Positions 1 to 12,588 of a DNA stretch of 64,000 nucleotides are shown here, piece by piece (positions within the stretch are counted from its first letter, which is position 1; the number at the start of each line of letters is the position of its first letter). The stretch lies in contig NC_037256.1 in assembly GCF_000002425.4 (NCBI RefSeq), forward strand, positions 14,129,153 through 14,193,152. Direction: 5' to 3'. A program made the position numbers and the translations under genes. The DNA comes from Physcomitrium patens. Lineage: Eukaryota; Streptophyta; Bryopsida; Funariales; Funariaceae. Below the pieces are notes generated by a model. The model was not told where the DNA came from, did no database searches, and saw nothing but the letters and a program-made list of their open reading frames with translations.

Positions 1-51
1 CGAGGCACTCTTTCCACCCGGAGTCTCCGATCAGCAACAGCTTGAAAAGGT
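1..51 (+). CDS. possible 3' end of an exon cut by the window edge
   Basis: Frame 2 is open from base 2 and reads an ordinary-looking peptide (EALFPPGVSDQQQLEK) up to AAG|GTAATC, which resembles a plant 5' splice site. The frame stays open to about 200, but past the putative donor the composition becomes CA-rich and unlike protein. This could be the end of an exon of a plus-strand gene lying to the left. There is too little sequence to name a family, and chance is a real alternative. Confidence 0.2.
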
Positions 52-1134
52 AATCACTGCCAAAAACCACCACCCACGTCCATCAGTCACGACTCATCAT
101 GCTCCTCATCCTGTGGGCCAAATTCTGCTCGTTTGTCACCATCAATTCATATCTGCATACACCACCATAACCCATCCCAACCACCTCCTGCACCTTTCTT
201 GATCAGACCCACCACGCTTTACCAAGTTTGAACCCCACACCGAACATGCCCGGACACAATTCACCCAAACCCTCAAAACCACGCTACACTACCCATCCAC
301 CGCTGCCCGGCGCAACATTTGGCACGCGTATTCACACACTCCACGACATAAACCCTAAAACGACAAGATCACTCCGCACACCCTCCCGAAGATTTGCTCT
401 TATCGTGCGCGATAGTCAAGCGACCATCAAACTACCACCTTGTGCAGACCACGTCCCAAATACACACACAGTGCCCAGCAACTTCAACAATCAAAAGCTT
501 CGTCCAACTCAACAAGTCTAACGTCCAGTACGCCACTGACCATTCCACTCCGACATCCAACAACATCTCGCAGGTCTTCCACCGATGGCGAAGGGGTTGA
601 GCAACCGACAATGTTCCAGCGACACGCACTTTACCATCCATGGTTGTACAATCCCATCACCCTTTCACAGCGAAAACCACTCCACAGGTCGTTCGATACT
701 CTCTACCAACCCACCGAAGCCTTAATTGTCATGCTTTGCACGCCATAACATGCCCCTCATAAGGACTCCGAAAACAAAATCACGCTTCGACACAGACAAA
801 TCGTCAAAAGCACTCAGCTACATATACGTTGCAAACAAACTAATTGAGACTTTCAAAAGTCAAAATCACAAAAAAAAGAAGAAAAGTCGGGGTTCTCAAG
901 ACTCTGATAAAGCTTCGCTTCTGACACCAAGACCACCATCTTCTAACCACGCATGCATCTGAAGCTACTCTGTCCACTCACACATGTACCATAACACACC
1001 CACACTCCCCGTTTCCACAATGTCATGCCACCACCCCAATCCCCACCAGCTCTACCATCGAACTTTCTCACAATCTACATTCAGACCACCCACACAACCT
1101 CAATGATCCATCCATTCCACTACCAGTACTTCAA

Positions 1135-1160
1135 ACACACACACACACACACACACACAC
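1135..1160. repeat. (AC)n microsatellite
   Basis: Thirteen uninterrupted AC units. Confidence 0.95.
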
Positions 1161-1365
1161 CTTCCCAACCCCCACTTTCCATGCTCCACACACACCATCA
1201 CGATCAACTCATCGACATCTCCACAAATGCCACACAAACATCCCAAAGGTCCTCCATAACCACACATCCCCGAACTAACCCAACACAACCCTCTCTACAC
1301 CACCACCACCACAAGAACTGCACTACCAACACCAACACCAACACAACTTCTCACCAAATACCCAA

Positions 1366-1391
1366 AACACACACACACACACACACACACA
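1366..1391. repeat. (AC)n microsatellite
   Basis: A second pure AC tract of about 26 bp, 200 bp from the first. Confidence 0.95.
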
Positions 1392-1650
1392 AACACTCAC
1401 TATTCGGGATTCATGGTGCCTTTCTTTCGGATCGGCCTTCTGGGCTATCTCCCTGCCTTCAACCAAACTTCTGCCACTCCCCGATCTGCACCCCACTTCA
1501 GCAAGGAACACAACGCCGATCCGAGATCACGACCGACACAAAAACTGACCCCAGAACGACAAAGACGCAAAGGAAGACGAGGCCACAGACAGGAAAGTGT
1601 TGAAAGGGGAAGGGTCGTTGTGAAGGGGTCGTGGCTCTAGCTCAGGCTAT

Positions 1651-1696
1651 GGCGTCAAGCTTGTGGTTCTAGTGGCATCAAGCTTATGGTTCTGGT
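1651..1696. repeat. 23-bp tandem duplication
   Basis: Two adjacent 23-bp units (1651-1673 and 1674-1696) differ at only three positions. Both contain TCAAGCTT followed by TGGTTCT. Confidence 0.85.
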
Positions 1697-2102
1697 GGCT
1701 GTGGCAAACTCCCTGCTCCCTTTCCACTCTTTGAGGCCACACATCATTCTCCAACTAACAGGCCCCTTGTATCTTCGCTTCCAAAAGATTTCTGTGTCGT
1801 TCTATAATATGTAATACAAGTGGTAGATTTTCCTAGTCCGTGACTTGCAGCGTGGACTCCAGCGCGGGAATCCACGTCAGTTTTGTGTCGAGTTGGATCT
1901 GACGTGGACTCTGTATTTTTGAGTGTTACTGAATGCAGGGGTGATTCCTTTGGATTCACTGTGCGGAATCTACGTGGAATCCTGATTGGTTTCTATTTAA
2001 TTGCTAGGTTTTTTTGTCTTTTGTCTTGTGGGTTTTCTATCTTTGAACATTTTTTTTTAATGCGTGTGTGAATTCATTCTTCAGGAGTGGTTGGTGATGC
2101 AG

Positions 2103-2125
2103 TTTTTTTTTTTTTTTTTTTTTTT
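2103..2125. repeat. T homopolymer
   Basis: An uninterrupted run of 23 T. Confidence 0.9.
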
Positions 2126-3175
2126 CACTTTGCTTCATGGACCCATTTGTATGCTTTCTTTGCATCGTAGATTACATCAGTACGACACAATTGTGTTTGG
2201 GTGAAGATCACTTTTTTTTTATATTTATATATATTTATATATTCAAATTGAAAATGGAATAGCATGCATACAGGTTAGAAAACTTCTTCTTCTTCTTCCC
2301 CTTTTAATTTAATTTAATTTTGTTTTTTTCTTTTCTTTTCTATATTTCAACCTTTGGAATTGCGTAGACAGCACTAACAAATTGCCAAGTACTGCCTTGA
2401 GATCTACACAAAATTAAGGACAAGTATCAAAGGGTGTTTCAACTCCCAAGGACTATTCTAAACTTAAATGGGGTGTCTTGGGACCATGAAACATGTACTC
2501 CACACATTGTCTCATTCCTTAAAAGATAAGTTATGGTGACACCATCCATAGAAGTTTTGGATGTGTTTACTGGTGTTTTTAAGAAGTTTTAAGAATATAC
2601 TAAGAATTTTATGTTGTATACAGAATTTTACATGTTTCAAGTGATTCAATTTATTTATTTATTTTTAAATCTGTAATTGTGAAGATGTTTTTAGATCTTG
2701 AAAGTTTCACAAAATATTCAAATATTAAAACTACAAGATCATATAAAATAGCTCAGAATAAGTATTATCATTTTTATTGTTTTTATTTTTGCTTAACAAT
2801 TTGAGTCTTTTAATTTGATTTTAAAAAATATATATTATTATAACCATTTATTAATTTTGTATATGGATTATTAAAAAGCTTAAGAATTTTTTATTTCAAC
2901 TTTAAGTAAATTGTAGCTTTAAATCTCAAATAACATTTATTAACAATAATCATGATAAGTATCATTTATTTTGAAATTATTTTATATTAATTTGGTGATT
3001 TTCTTTGCTAAAAAATAATCCTTCAATATCTTTTCTATAGACTTTATATTTTCTGAATATTAAATTATTATATGTGTACATTCATAATTATTATGTATAC
3101 ACACAATCTTATCTAAAATTATCAATAAAAAAAAATAGGTATTTTAAAGAAATTGTTTTTATCTACCATGTCAAA
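2126..3175. other. AT-rich intergenic DNA
   Basis: No open frame of note and no RNA gene that I can recognise. It lies between the gene-flank-like left end and the first retrotransposon LTR, and may hold older unrecognisable repeat debris. Confidence 0.5.
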
Positions 3176-3718
3176 TATTAAAATAAGTTACTTTGTAGAA
3201 GATATTACCTTAGATAAGTTGCTAATAATTAAAAGATTGACTCTTAGTATATAGTAAAGACATCCTATGGATATAAGACGAGGTCAAGGGCCAAGAGTCA
3301 AAGTCAAGAGGATAAAATATAAATTTAAGAATATTCAAAGACTATGTAAGAATAATTAGTATTTAACATAAGATACCTTCTTAATTAGTGATATGTCAAA
3401 AGATTCTAAAACCATTCAATACTCTCATCGTAAATAAGATGTCAAAGGGTCTTAGGACTATGTTTATAAAAATTAAAGAGTGGAAGTTGTTTTTTAGGGC
3501 CACAACCATCACCTATAAGTAATGAATATTAGAAGTAAAAGATATCTTATTCTACACTTTCTTTGTGTATAATCTTATTAATGCTATATATTATAATTTC
3601 AAAGTTCTTTTTTTTCAATAAGTTATGGGTCCACTCACCTTTAGTTTTGAATTTTGAAGTTCTTTGAAGTCTTTTTTGTTGTAAAGAGTAGATCTTATAG
3701 TTATTGCTGATATTAGGA
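3176..3718 (+). repeat. copia 5' LTR (3' boundary tentative)
   Basis: The start is set by alignment with the second copy at 13218 (both begin TATTAAAATAA). The end is placed just before TTGGTATC at about 3720, which resembles the initiator-Met tRNA primer-binding site common in plant LTR elements. The boundary could be off by tens of bases. Confidence 0.6.
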
Positions 3719-4076
3719 TTTGGTATCTTCTAATGCCTTTTTTGCATCTAATTTTTGATGTAGTTTTGCTCTTATTTGTTTTTTAGTGCATTCATGGTCT
3801 TAGAGATTGTTAGATACCTTAGAATGATGTTTTAAAATCCTAGTAATGTGTTTCTTTGTTGAGTTTCAACATTGATATACAAGAGATTTAGATAGAGTAT
3901 AAGTCTTGTGAGAAGTCTTATAAGTGAAGTTAAGATTTATTAAAGAGTCAAATCACTAGTTTACTTACAAAAAAGGTATTTTAGGTTTCTAAGATAGCAA
4001 TATCTTCTTATTGATTTTGAAAGATCTATCTTTTTTTTTTTTCTTGATTTTCTTTGATATACTTCTTTTTTAGACA

Positions 4077-4740
4077 TGGCTTTAAGAAAGGGTGAGAGCT
4101 TTAGAGTGATTGAGAAGTTTAGAGGTGACAACTTCTACCATTGGAAGAAAAAAATGAACCTTTTATTGACTTTATAGGACCTTTGAGACACTATTGATGA
4201 AAGTGAAGAATCTCTAAAGAACAATGTTGATATCATGGTAAAGAAAGAGTAAAAATGTTGAAAAAAGAACTCTTTTGGATTGATTGCAAAAAATCTTCAT
4301 GGTGCTAATATTTCACATATAATTATTTGCAATGGATGAACAAAAGCATAGAAGTCTTTATGCAATATCTATAAAAGTAGAAATCTTACCAATATTCTAT
4401 AAATAAGGATGAAGTTCTTAACAATAAAGATGGAAGAAAGAGATGTCTTCATAGGTCATATCAATAAGATAAAAATACTTGCAAATCAATTAGAAGTTGT
4501 TGTCCTACCAATTTTTGATAGAGAAATTTGCTTGACATTATTTATGAACCTTTTGGAATCCTATAACTAATTTAATGTAGCATTAGAATCTATCAACATT
4601 AAGGAACTTATCATGAATTATATCACGTCAAGACTTCCTTATGAAATAACCAAGAGAAAAGAAAATGAGCTTCAAAGTAGAGATTCAATTCTATTCTTAA
4701 GACAAGACAAAAGTAACTATTTTTATTAATGTGATAATTT
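4077..4740 (+). pseudogene. copia gag (UBN2-type) pseudogene
   Basis: The reading starts at ATG 4077 with MALRKGESFRVIEKFRGDNF, followed by a histidine-tryptophan (YHWK) step typical of copia Gag N-termini. In-frame stops appear within 35 codons and the frame shifts repeatedly. The C-terminal zinc-knuckle region just downstream (4751-4830) is duplicated and has lost its cysteines. The intact protein would package element RNA into virus-like particles. This copy cannot. Confidence 0.75.
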
Positions 4741-4750
4741 AAAAAGAAAT

Positions 4751-4830
4751 ATGAGAAATTACTATATTTATAAAAAAATCATGTCAATTTATAAGAAATT
4801 ACTATATTTATAGAAAATCATATCACTTTG
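4751..4830. repeat. 40-bp tandem duplication over the copia zinc-knuckle region
   Basis: AGAAATTACTATATTTATA occurs at 4754-4772 and again at 4794-4812, with similar flanks, giving a 40-bp period. Translation of either copy resembles a degraded CCHC knuckle with tyrosines where cysteines are expected. The period is not a multiple of three, so the duplication itself shifts the frame. Confidence 0.75.
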
Positions 4831-4899
4831 TAAAAAAATTCTATAAAGTCAAGAAAATAGATAAGAAGAACGTAAATAATCTTCATAATAGTTTTGGTA

Positions 4900-7800
4900 G
4901 AAATGACTATGCTTTCATAACAAGTAAAGGAGCCTCTATGCCTACCATGTTTAAGTGGATTATAGATTTGAATGCTATTAAGGACATGATACCATAAAAG
5001 TATTTATTTGATATTAATGAAGCAATTTCAACAACAAAAATTTGGTTCAAAGACAATGGTATGGTGTAAATAATTAAAATTGACTCCATTATAGTAGAGA
5101 TTGTTGTCAAGGATAAAATAAAGAAGATCATATTAAAGAAAGTCTTACACATGCCAAAAATGAAGAAGAATCTCTTTTTGGTGAGCAAACTTGTATTATA
5201 TGGTCATAAGATTTAATTTGACATAAATGGCTATTTTATGAAGATATTGGATGGACAAGATGTTGCCAAAGACTTTAAAAATAGTAACATCTACTTTTTT
5301 AATTATAAAAATGTCAATGGAGTTAAAGTAGTAATATTTATTGAATTTCTTTAAGATCAAGATAAATTTGAAATTTGACATCAATTATTTAGTTATTTAA
5401 ATATCAAAAGCATGAAGAATCTCTAATCTATAGTAAGTAGCTTGGATCTTAGTCAATTTAGCTACAATGCAATGACACTTATTTGTGAAGGTTATATACA
5501 AGGTAAACAACAAAGAACTTTATTTTTAAGTAGTGTTGCAATACGTATTAGCAAATTATTGAAGATTTTATATTTTGATATTTATCAACCAATGAAGATG
5601 CCATCAATTAGAGAAGTAAATTACTTTGTCATATTTATTGATAATGTTTTAAGAAAGATGTAGATTTACATTCTTAAAATTAAGAGTGAATATTTCTCCA
5701 GATTTAAGAATTTAAAGTACTTATGGAAAAGCAATATGAATGGAAGTTCAAAATATTATACAAAGACAATGGAAGTGAGTATATGTAAAAGTATTCTAAT
5801 GAATTTTTGAAGATTCACGGTATTAGAATAGAAACCTCTTTTCTTTACATTTTACAACAAAATAAAGTTGCTGAAAGATCAAATTATACCATTGTAGAGA
5901 TGGTAAGGAATATGCTTCATATGCAAAATCTTAGGCATGAGTATTGGACCAAAGCTATTTTAAATAAAATATATAAAAATAATAGATTTCTTATAAGTAT
6001 ATTTACATCAATGATTCTATAAAAAGCTTAGAATGGCAAAAAATCTTATGTTTTATACATGATGATTTTTAAATGCATTGCTTATACAAAAATAACCAAT
6101 TGTATGAAGTCCAAACTTGATACAAAAGGTACAAAATGTGTGTTTGTTAGATATTGTAGAGATATTAAGGCATATAAGCTAATGTATTTAAAAACCAAAA
6201 TATTCATCAAGAATTATAATGTAGAACTTTTGGAGCATAAAAATGCTTGTGAGCACTTGGAGATGTATCTAAGTGGGAGTAATGATGTGTTTGTGGATAC
6301 ATCTTTGATTTTAGCAAAGAAAAAAAGAGAAGATGATGAAAATGAAGATGGTGGAAATATAAATAAAAATGAAGTGTCAGCAAAGATAGGCCAAAGTGTG
6401 TCTATAATTGCTAAAATCAAGAATAAACACAATCAAGATGTTGAAGATATTAATGATGAAGAATACCAACTTTTGAATATGAAGAGATAAGTTTTAAGAA
6501 AAAAGAAGCTTATAAGAGATCTTGAAATGTATAAAAGTGAATCTTCATCAAGTAAAGAAAGTATCCTATGAAAGAAAGTAAATAACTTGGTGAATGATAG
6601 AAGAATCACATCTTTCTTCAAGTAAGTAAAGAATATGCTAGTATTGCACTTTATATTGATCCATTAGATTTATATGATGCAATGAAGTCTATGGATGCTA
6701 TAAAGTGAGAGAATGGTATGAAAGAAGAGTGCAAATCATTTATAGATAATGAAATATGGAAATTGATTCGACTTTTATCAAATTAATTTTTGATAACTTA
6801 TAATTAAGTATTTAAAACCAAAAAGGATGCAATGAACAATCTTATGAGATACAAAGCTGGATTGATTGCCAAAAACTATTCACAAGTTAATAGTATTAAT
6901 TTCAATGAGATATTTGTTCTTGTAACTAAATTCACCACCATTAAAATTATTGTGACAATTGGAACAATAATGAACTTGGAGATGCATCAAATAGATGTGA
7001 AGACAATTTTTTTAAATGGAAAATTAAAAGAAGACATCTATATAGATTAACTTCAAGGATTTGTTGAAAAATTCAAAAAATATCTTATTTATAAGTTAAA
7101 AAAATCTTTATATATGGTTAAATAATCACTAAAGATATGGTAGTAATGTATTGACACATTCTTTGTGAATAAAAGGTTTTTTAGGAGTGAAATTGATTAT
7201 TCAATGTATGTGATGAAATCAAATGAGTTTTTATTGATTGTCATGCTCTATGTTAATGATTTCATCATCTTAATCATTACCTAAAAGGTGATGGTTTAAT
7301 TAAAAATAAAGTTAAAAAAAGAGTATGAGATGACTGATTTGAAAGAGCTTCACTATCTTTTAGGAGTAGAGCTTGTAAGAGATTATGCTAAGAAGACTAT
7401 TACAATGAGTCAAAGCAAGTATATTAAAGAGATATTGAAATAATTCAACATAGAGGACTGTAAGCCTATTGGAACATATTTAGTGGCCAATTTGAAGTTG
7501 ATGAAATTTACGAATGAAAAATTTGGTGAAGTTGAAGGTGAAGTATAAGGTATTCTATACAAGGTAGCAGTAGGCTTATTTATGTATATAATGGTTGGCA
7601 CAAAGATGGATCTTATATATATAATAAGTGTTATAAGCCAACACATGTCAAAGACTAGATCAATCCATTAGACAACCATAAAAATGATCATGAGGTACTT
7701 AAAAGGTACATTATATTTCAAATTGTGCCTTGGAGGTGATAATATTACTTTGCATGGTTATTATTATGCAGATTAGGCTAAAAATACAAATGATAGAAGA

Positions 7801-8156
7801 TCAAAAATAGAATATGTATTTTTTGTGGAATAAGAGTTATTTCATGGAATTGCAAGAGACAACTAATAATTACAAGGTCAACAATAGAAGCAAAATATAT
7901 AACAAAAAGCTATAGTATAATAGAAATAATATAGCTAAGATAATTTTTTGAGGACATTGGAATAATACAAATAGAAGCAAATTCAATAAAGTCTACCAAT
8001 CAAGAATATCTCATTTTTATGAAGAATCCAAAGTATCATTCAAAGATCAAGCACAATGATATTCAACATGACTTCATAAGAGAGAAGATTAAAATATAAG
8101 TGATTGACATGAGATATTATGCAATAAAAGACATATTTGTTGATTTATTGACAAAA
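4900..8156 (+). pseudogene. copia pol pseudogene (protease, integrase, RT, RNase H)
   Basis: Protease/gag-pre-integrase remnants lie at about 4900-5450. The integrase core follows to about 6030 (GKQQR, later VAERSNYTIVEMVRNML). The RT spans about 6660-7400, with HQIDVKTIFLNGKL and a catalytic motif read as YVND instead of YVDD. RNase H runs to 8156, ending ADIF-like (KDIFVDLLTK). After gypsy A the frame continues at 13136 with HHILTKMLELKAFNK and a stop near 13206. The longest open piece is 143 codons (6059-6490). Stops are mostly TAA/TAG/TGA at positions where Q, R or W is expected. Confidence 0.8.
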
Positions 8157-8706
8157 TGTCAAAGACATGAATCTTGAAGAAAGAAAATTCTCAATACATT
8201 ATTTTATCAATGAAGAAAACTAAAAAGTCACTCAAGAGGTGATGTAATATTTAATCAGAATGGCTATTGCCAAAAATAAGAGAACTAAAAAATCTTAGAA
8301 TAAGACTAAGGACTTGAAAGGTGTTGACAAGAGTGAAGAAGGCTTCATTCTTGCCTCCTTATATACTTATAACTAGAAGCTATATGGCAATGTGCTATAG
8401 GACTTCTAAAATATGTTGACTTTGCTAACCATATGTCTTAATTTGTAAAGCAAGTTTTTTATATATGTGCCACATAATTAGCTTCTTCTATAAGCTACTG
8501 CATTAAATTAATTTGTTTTATAAGCTACTAACATGTGGTTAGCTTGTTGGCCAAGTTTCTAATCTACAAATATATCTAAAGTCAAAACCGCAGCTATGAA
8601 GCTTCTAGAAAACTTTTCTAAAAGACTTTATGAAATTAATTTATATTTATCTACTTCTATCTAATCATATAAGAAACTATCTAGGTAAATGTATATGTCC
8701 ATGATA
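8157..8706 (-). repeat. gypsy A 3' LTR
   Basis: It pairs with 12589-13135 over its full length, including ATGGCTATTGCCAAAA and TGTATATGTCCATGA. A heat-shock-element-like core (GAAgcTTCtaGAA) lies at 8598-8610. The adjacent internal purine tract (minus strand AGAAGAAGAAGTAA) matches the polypurine tract position of copy C. Confidence 0.85.
8598..8610. promoter_or_regulatory. three-block heat shock element in gypsy A LTR
   Basis: GAA, TTC and GAA are spaced by exactly 2 nt, a perfect minimal HSF-binding array. It lies in the first quarter of the LTR counted from the element 5' side (U3). Whether it is bound is not known from sequence. Confidence 0.5.
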
Positions 8707-10570
8707 TTACTTCTTCTTCTATGGACGAGTTCCATGAGGAGTGGTCATCATCTTTCATATAACTTTGTAATTCTTTATCTTGATTTTGATGGATGTCGTC
8801 GATGAAAGGCCTCAACATTTTTTTTTGCATTTGCAAGATTCTTTACTGGGTGCCATGTACGTTTGCTAAGATCATATTTATGCTAATGAATAAGATATTC
8901 TAACCTATTTTGATGCTATCTTGAATCTAAGACTTCTTTCACCTCAAATATCATATGATTGTACAAAGTCTTTTATCGCCTTCTACATTTGCGGCAACCA
9001 AAAATCTCTAGATATAAGCTCTAAAGTCTTATTATATCCAAAATGTCCTGTTGTTAGAAAGTCATGACATGCTTGAAGAACATATAAATGTGCTTCTCCT
9101 TCTGGAATATATAAGCATGTTTTGAAATAGAAAAGATTGTTCTCGAACTCGAACTTTGAAATAAAGTGAAACTTAAAAGGAAGGTTCTTCAAATCGTGAA
9201 CAAGAGGATCAAAGGACATACTTAATTAGATTTGCTTGATAAAGGTTGAATCAACAATTAATGTTGACTTTATTGCTCAAAGATGAAAATGCTCCAACTT
9301 TAAGAAAATTATTCTTTGTTGATCAAAAGATGCATCTCTTTCTTTTGGTGCAAGATAAGAACATTTCAAAAGGACATTTAATAGACCTTGTTGTTTTTTG
9401 GATTGATAAGTAATCTTGAAATTGAATCTGGACAAAGACATACTCCAACGGGCTTCATAACAATTCAAAACACGTGTTGACATGAAGTACTCAAGATTCT
9501 TATGATCCGTATACATGATAACTAGACTTGAAGCGTCTTTTAGATAATAATGCCATTCTTAAAATGAATCCATGATTCCAAGAAGCTTTTTGTCATGAAT
9601 CTCGTTAATTTTGGCTACTCAAAATTTCTTGGAATGAAAAGCTACTAGGTAGAGTTTATTATATGTTCCCATTTGGGACAATATGGCACCTATAGCAAAG
9701 TCTAACACGTCTATTTCCATAAAAAATGCCTTGAAAAAATCAACACAATATAAGATTGGTACTAAAGTAAACTCTTTTTTTAAAGTATCAAATTATGCTT
9801 CTGCTTCTTTATTCCACTCAAGTTTGTCTTTACAAGTCAAATGTGTTAGTGGAGTTGTAACTTGAAAAAAGTTCTTGATGAAGATTTGGTAGTAATTAAT
9901 AAAGCCTAAAAATCATTGTACATCTCATACTATTCTTGAAATCTTCTTATCTATGATAGTTTGGACTTTTTTGGGATCCATCATAAGGCCTTTGTTAGAA
10001 ATGATGTATCCTAAAAAGTCAACTTGAGTAGCATGGAATACACACTTTTCTAACTTGAGATAATTTTGTATCTCTAAGTTTTTTAACATACAACGAACAT
10101 GAAGTTTATATTCTTCTGTATTCTTACAGTAGATTAGAATGTCGTCTAAATAGCAAACAAAAAATCATCTAAAAATTCACAAAAAATATCATTCATAAGA
10201 TGTTGAAAAGTGGTTGATGCATTTATCAATCCAAAAGATACGATATTATATTCAAAATATCCATACCTAGTTCAAAAAGTAGTCTTGTATTCTTCTCGTT
10301 CTTTGATATGAACTAAGTTATATGCTCTTTGTAGATCTATTTTCGTATAGATCTTTGTTTGATTGAGTTGGTCAAGAAGTCTTGAAATCAAAGGCAAAGG
10401 ATACCTATTTTTGATGGTGATCTTATTGAATCTTTGATAATCCACACACATCCGTAAAGATCCATCTTTTTTCTTTACAAATAAGATAGGAGCTCTAACT
10501 AGAGATTTAGAATGGCATATGAAGTTCTTTGCCAAGTTTTCATTAATGTATTCTATTAATGTAGCCAATC
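8707..10570 (-). pseudogene. gypsy A pol fragments: RT, RNase H, integrase and chromodomain remnants
   Basis: Reading on the minus strand, the RT is at about 10570-10270 ([28 protein letters not shown]). RNase H with a YTDHKNLEYFMS segment is near 9516. The integrase zinc-binding part (ACHDFLTTGHFGYNKTLELI) is near 9150-8990. From about 8960 the sequence jumps to a chromodomain-tail fragment and then to the polypurine region, so the DDE core is gone. The protein would have copied and integrated element DNA. It is non-functional here. Confidence 0.75.
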
Positions 10571-10949
10571 CATTTTACAACAAGCTAAAGATTGATCCAA
10601 GTAGTAGTTGAGCTCCTTCTTACAGATCAATTGAACAATCATAAGATTGATGTTTTAGAAGAATATCTTCATTCTTTTTTTTTCAAAAATAACTTATAAT
10701 TCTTGATATTGGCTAGAAATACCACTTGATATTTTTCCATTAGTAGAAATGAATGTAGCATATATAGCAAAAGATGATCCTTCTTTTGCGGCATGTCTAA
10801 AAGCTCTTGCACCTACTAGTAAAGGTTTGGATATACTAGACTTTATGTACTTCTACTTTATTAACCCAATTTTCGATTATACTACGAAAAAAGTTAAGAT
10901 TATAAGAAATCTAATCTATTTTAGAGTTATATTTTTCTAGCCACAATAA

Positions 10950-12336
10950 TCCTAGAATAATCATATTAGAGAGAGATCTTATTATATTAAATACTACTAT
11001 GCTGTTATGATCTTTAATTGTTACATCTAAAGGAACAATCTCATGGATAACATTTCTAGAAGACAACGAATGACCATCTATGACTTCTACATGTATACAT
11101 TTATTTTTCTTGATTAAAGATATTTTTTGATTTTTGACAAAATCTTTGTCTATAAAACACGTTGAGGTTCTTGAATCTAATAAGATAAAGACTTTGTGAT
11201 TTTTAAGTCCTAAACATACATGTATTATAAAACAAGGTGAAGGATCTGAGGAAAGAATAAGACCTTTATTAAGTATTGCATATGATTCCAGCTACATAGT
11301 TCCTATTATAGTTGAAAAAACTTGTTTTCTGACACATTATCTTCTTTGGTAATTGTGTTCTTCATTTTGTAACTATGTTGCTTCTTTGGACAATATTGAG
11401 TAGTGTGCTTAGTTTCTCCATAATATAAATACAAACCTTCTTAGCGATGTCGAGTTTTTTCCTACTCCATAATGGTTTAAAACATATTGTATCAATTTGA
11501 TTTGGTTCCATCCTTAATGAATATGTTTCAGTAAACTTCAAAGTTGCTGCCATTACGTAACTTGTTCCTCTCCAGCCAAGTCTTTGTTCTTGATGCCTTT
11601 CAAATAATTGCTTGTTGCATGCAATGGCTCGAGTAATAAATTGTTTCAAAGATTTTGCTTTTGATATTATTAATAACAAATCTTCAATGCTATCTTTCAA
11701 CCCATATCAAAATTGATTGATAAGTGCTTTTTCATTTCAGTCCACATTGCAAGAAAGGTTTTGGAATTTAGCAGCATATATGGTGGCTGACCGTGATTCT
11801 TGTCATAAAGTTAAGAGTTTGGTCTCTATTACTCTTTCTCAATCAATTTCTTCAAATGTGGCCATAAATACTTCTAAGAATGAATTCAAATCATAAAAAA
11901 GTCGTAAATCTTTCTCCATTAAATGTACAAATCAAGAGAGAGCATTTCTTGATAGAAGTGTACCTATGAATCTGACTTGAATAAATCCATCGAAATATTT
12001 GGAAAGATGTAACCTTAAATAGAGCTTGAATTGTTGCAAAAATCCTTGAAATTTTAATCTTGTTCTATCGAAGTTCTTAGGCATACTAATCCTTGCTCTT
12101 ATCATACTTATAGGAGGAAAATTTTCTAGATTTGGTTGTAAGGTCAATCTACTTCCTTCCTTTAACTGCACAATTTCTTACTACATACTTTGAACTTTTT
12201 CTATAGGCATAGGTATAGTATTTCCATGATTCACGTTGGAAATACATGAGATTTTTACTCTTAGGATATTGATAAGTTCATGAAGATCTGTAATAGTTAT
12301 AAATCTATTTTCACTTCCATTAAAAGTGGCATCCAT
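10950..12336 (-). pseudogene. gypsy A gag and protease remnants
   Basis: Gag starts at ATG 12336 (MDATFNGSEN on the minus strand) and continues through RARISMPKNFDRTRLKFQGF, equivalent to the family motif REPRIALPKKFDG in copy C. A degraded knuckle region and an aspartic-protease remnant follow towards 10950. Several stops interrupt it. Confidence 0.65.
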
Positions 12337-12588
12337 AATTTTTTCTTCTATAAATAATTCAAATAAATTTAAAAAATTAAATTAAAAGAAAGTAATCCGT
12401 AACTTCTAATAAAAATTTCCACAAAGATGGATAATCCACTCTCTTAAAAGAAAAGATTAGAATTAAAAAATAAGATTTTTTGCTTAAAGGTGGATGGTCT
12501 GTAACCTTCAAAACACAACAATAGAAGTGAGATAATCCACTCACTTCTAAAACAAGACAAAAACAGTATGTTAGTACTCTTGTCAAAT

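Larger units (their letters stand above)
52..2102. other. C/A-rich gene-flanking DNA without a convincing gene
   Basis: Open frames here are short, overlap on both strands and are driven by CA-rich composition. Nothing resembles a known protein. The stretch holds two (AC)n tracts, a 23-bp direct duplication at 1651-1696 and a T-tract at the right end. It is richer in GC than the transposon DNA that follows, so it is more likely intron, UTR or promoter of a neighbouring gene than repeat debris. Confidence 0.5.

Noticed and set aside
1025..1603. 192-codon open frame rich in Thr and His
   Set aside because: It runs through two CA microsatellites and translates them as repeated His-Thr. No protein pattern was seen.
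11362..11700. 112-codon minus-strand frame as an independent gene
   Set aside because: It aligns with the gag region of the gypsy family and lies inside gypsy A.
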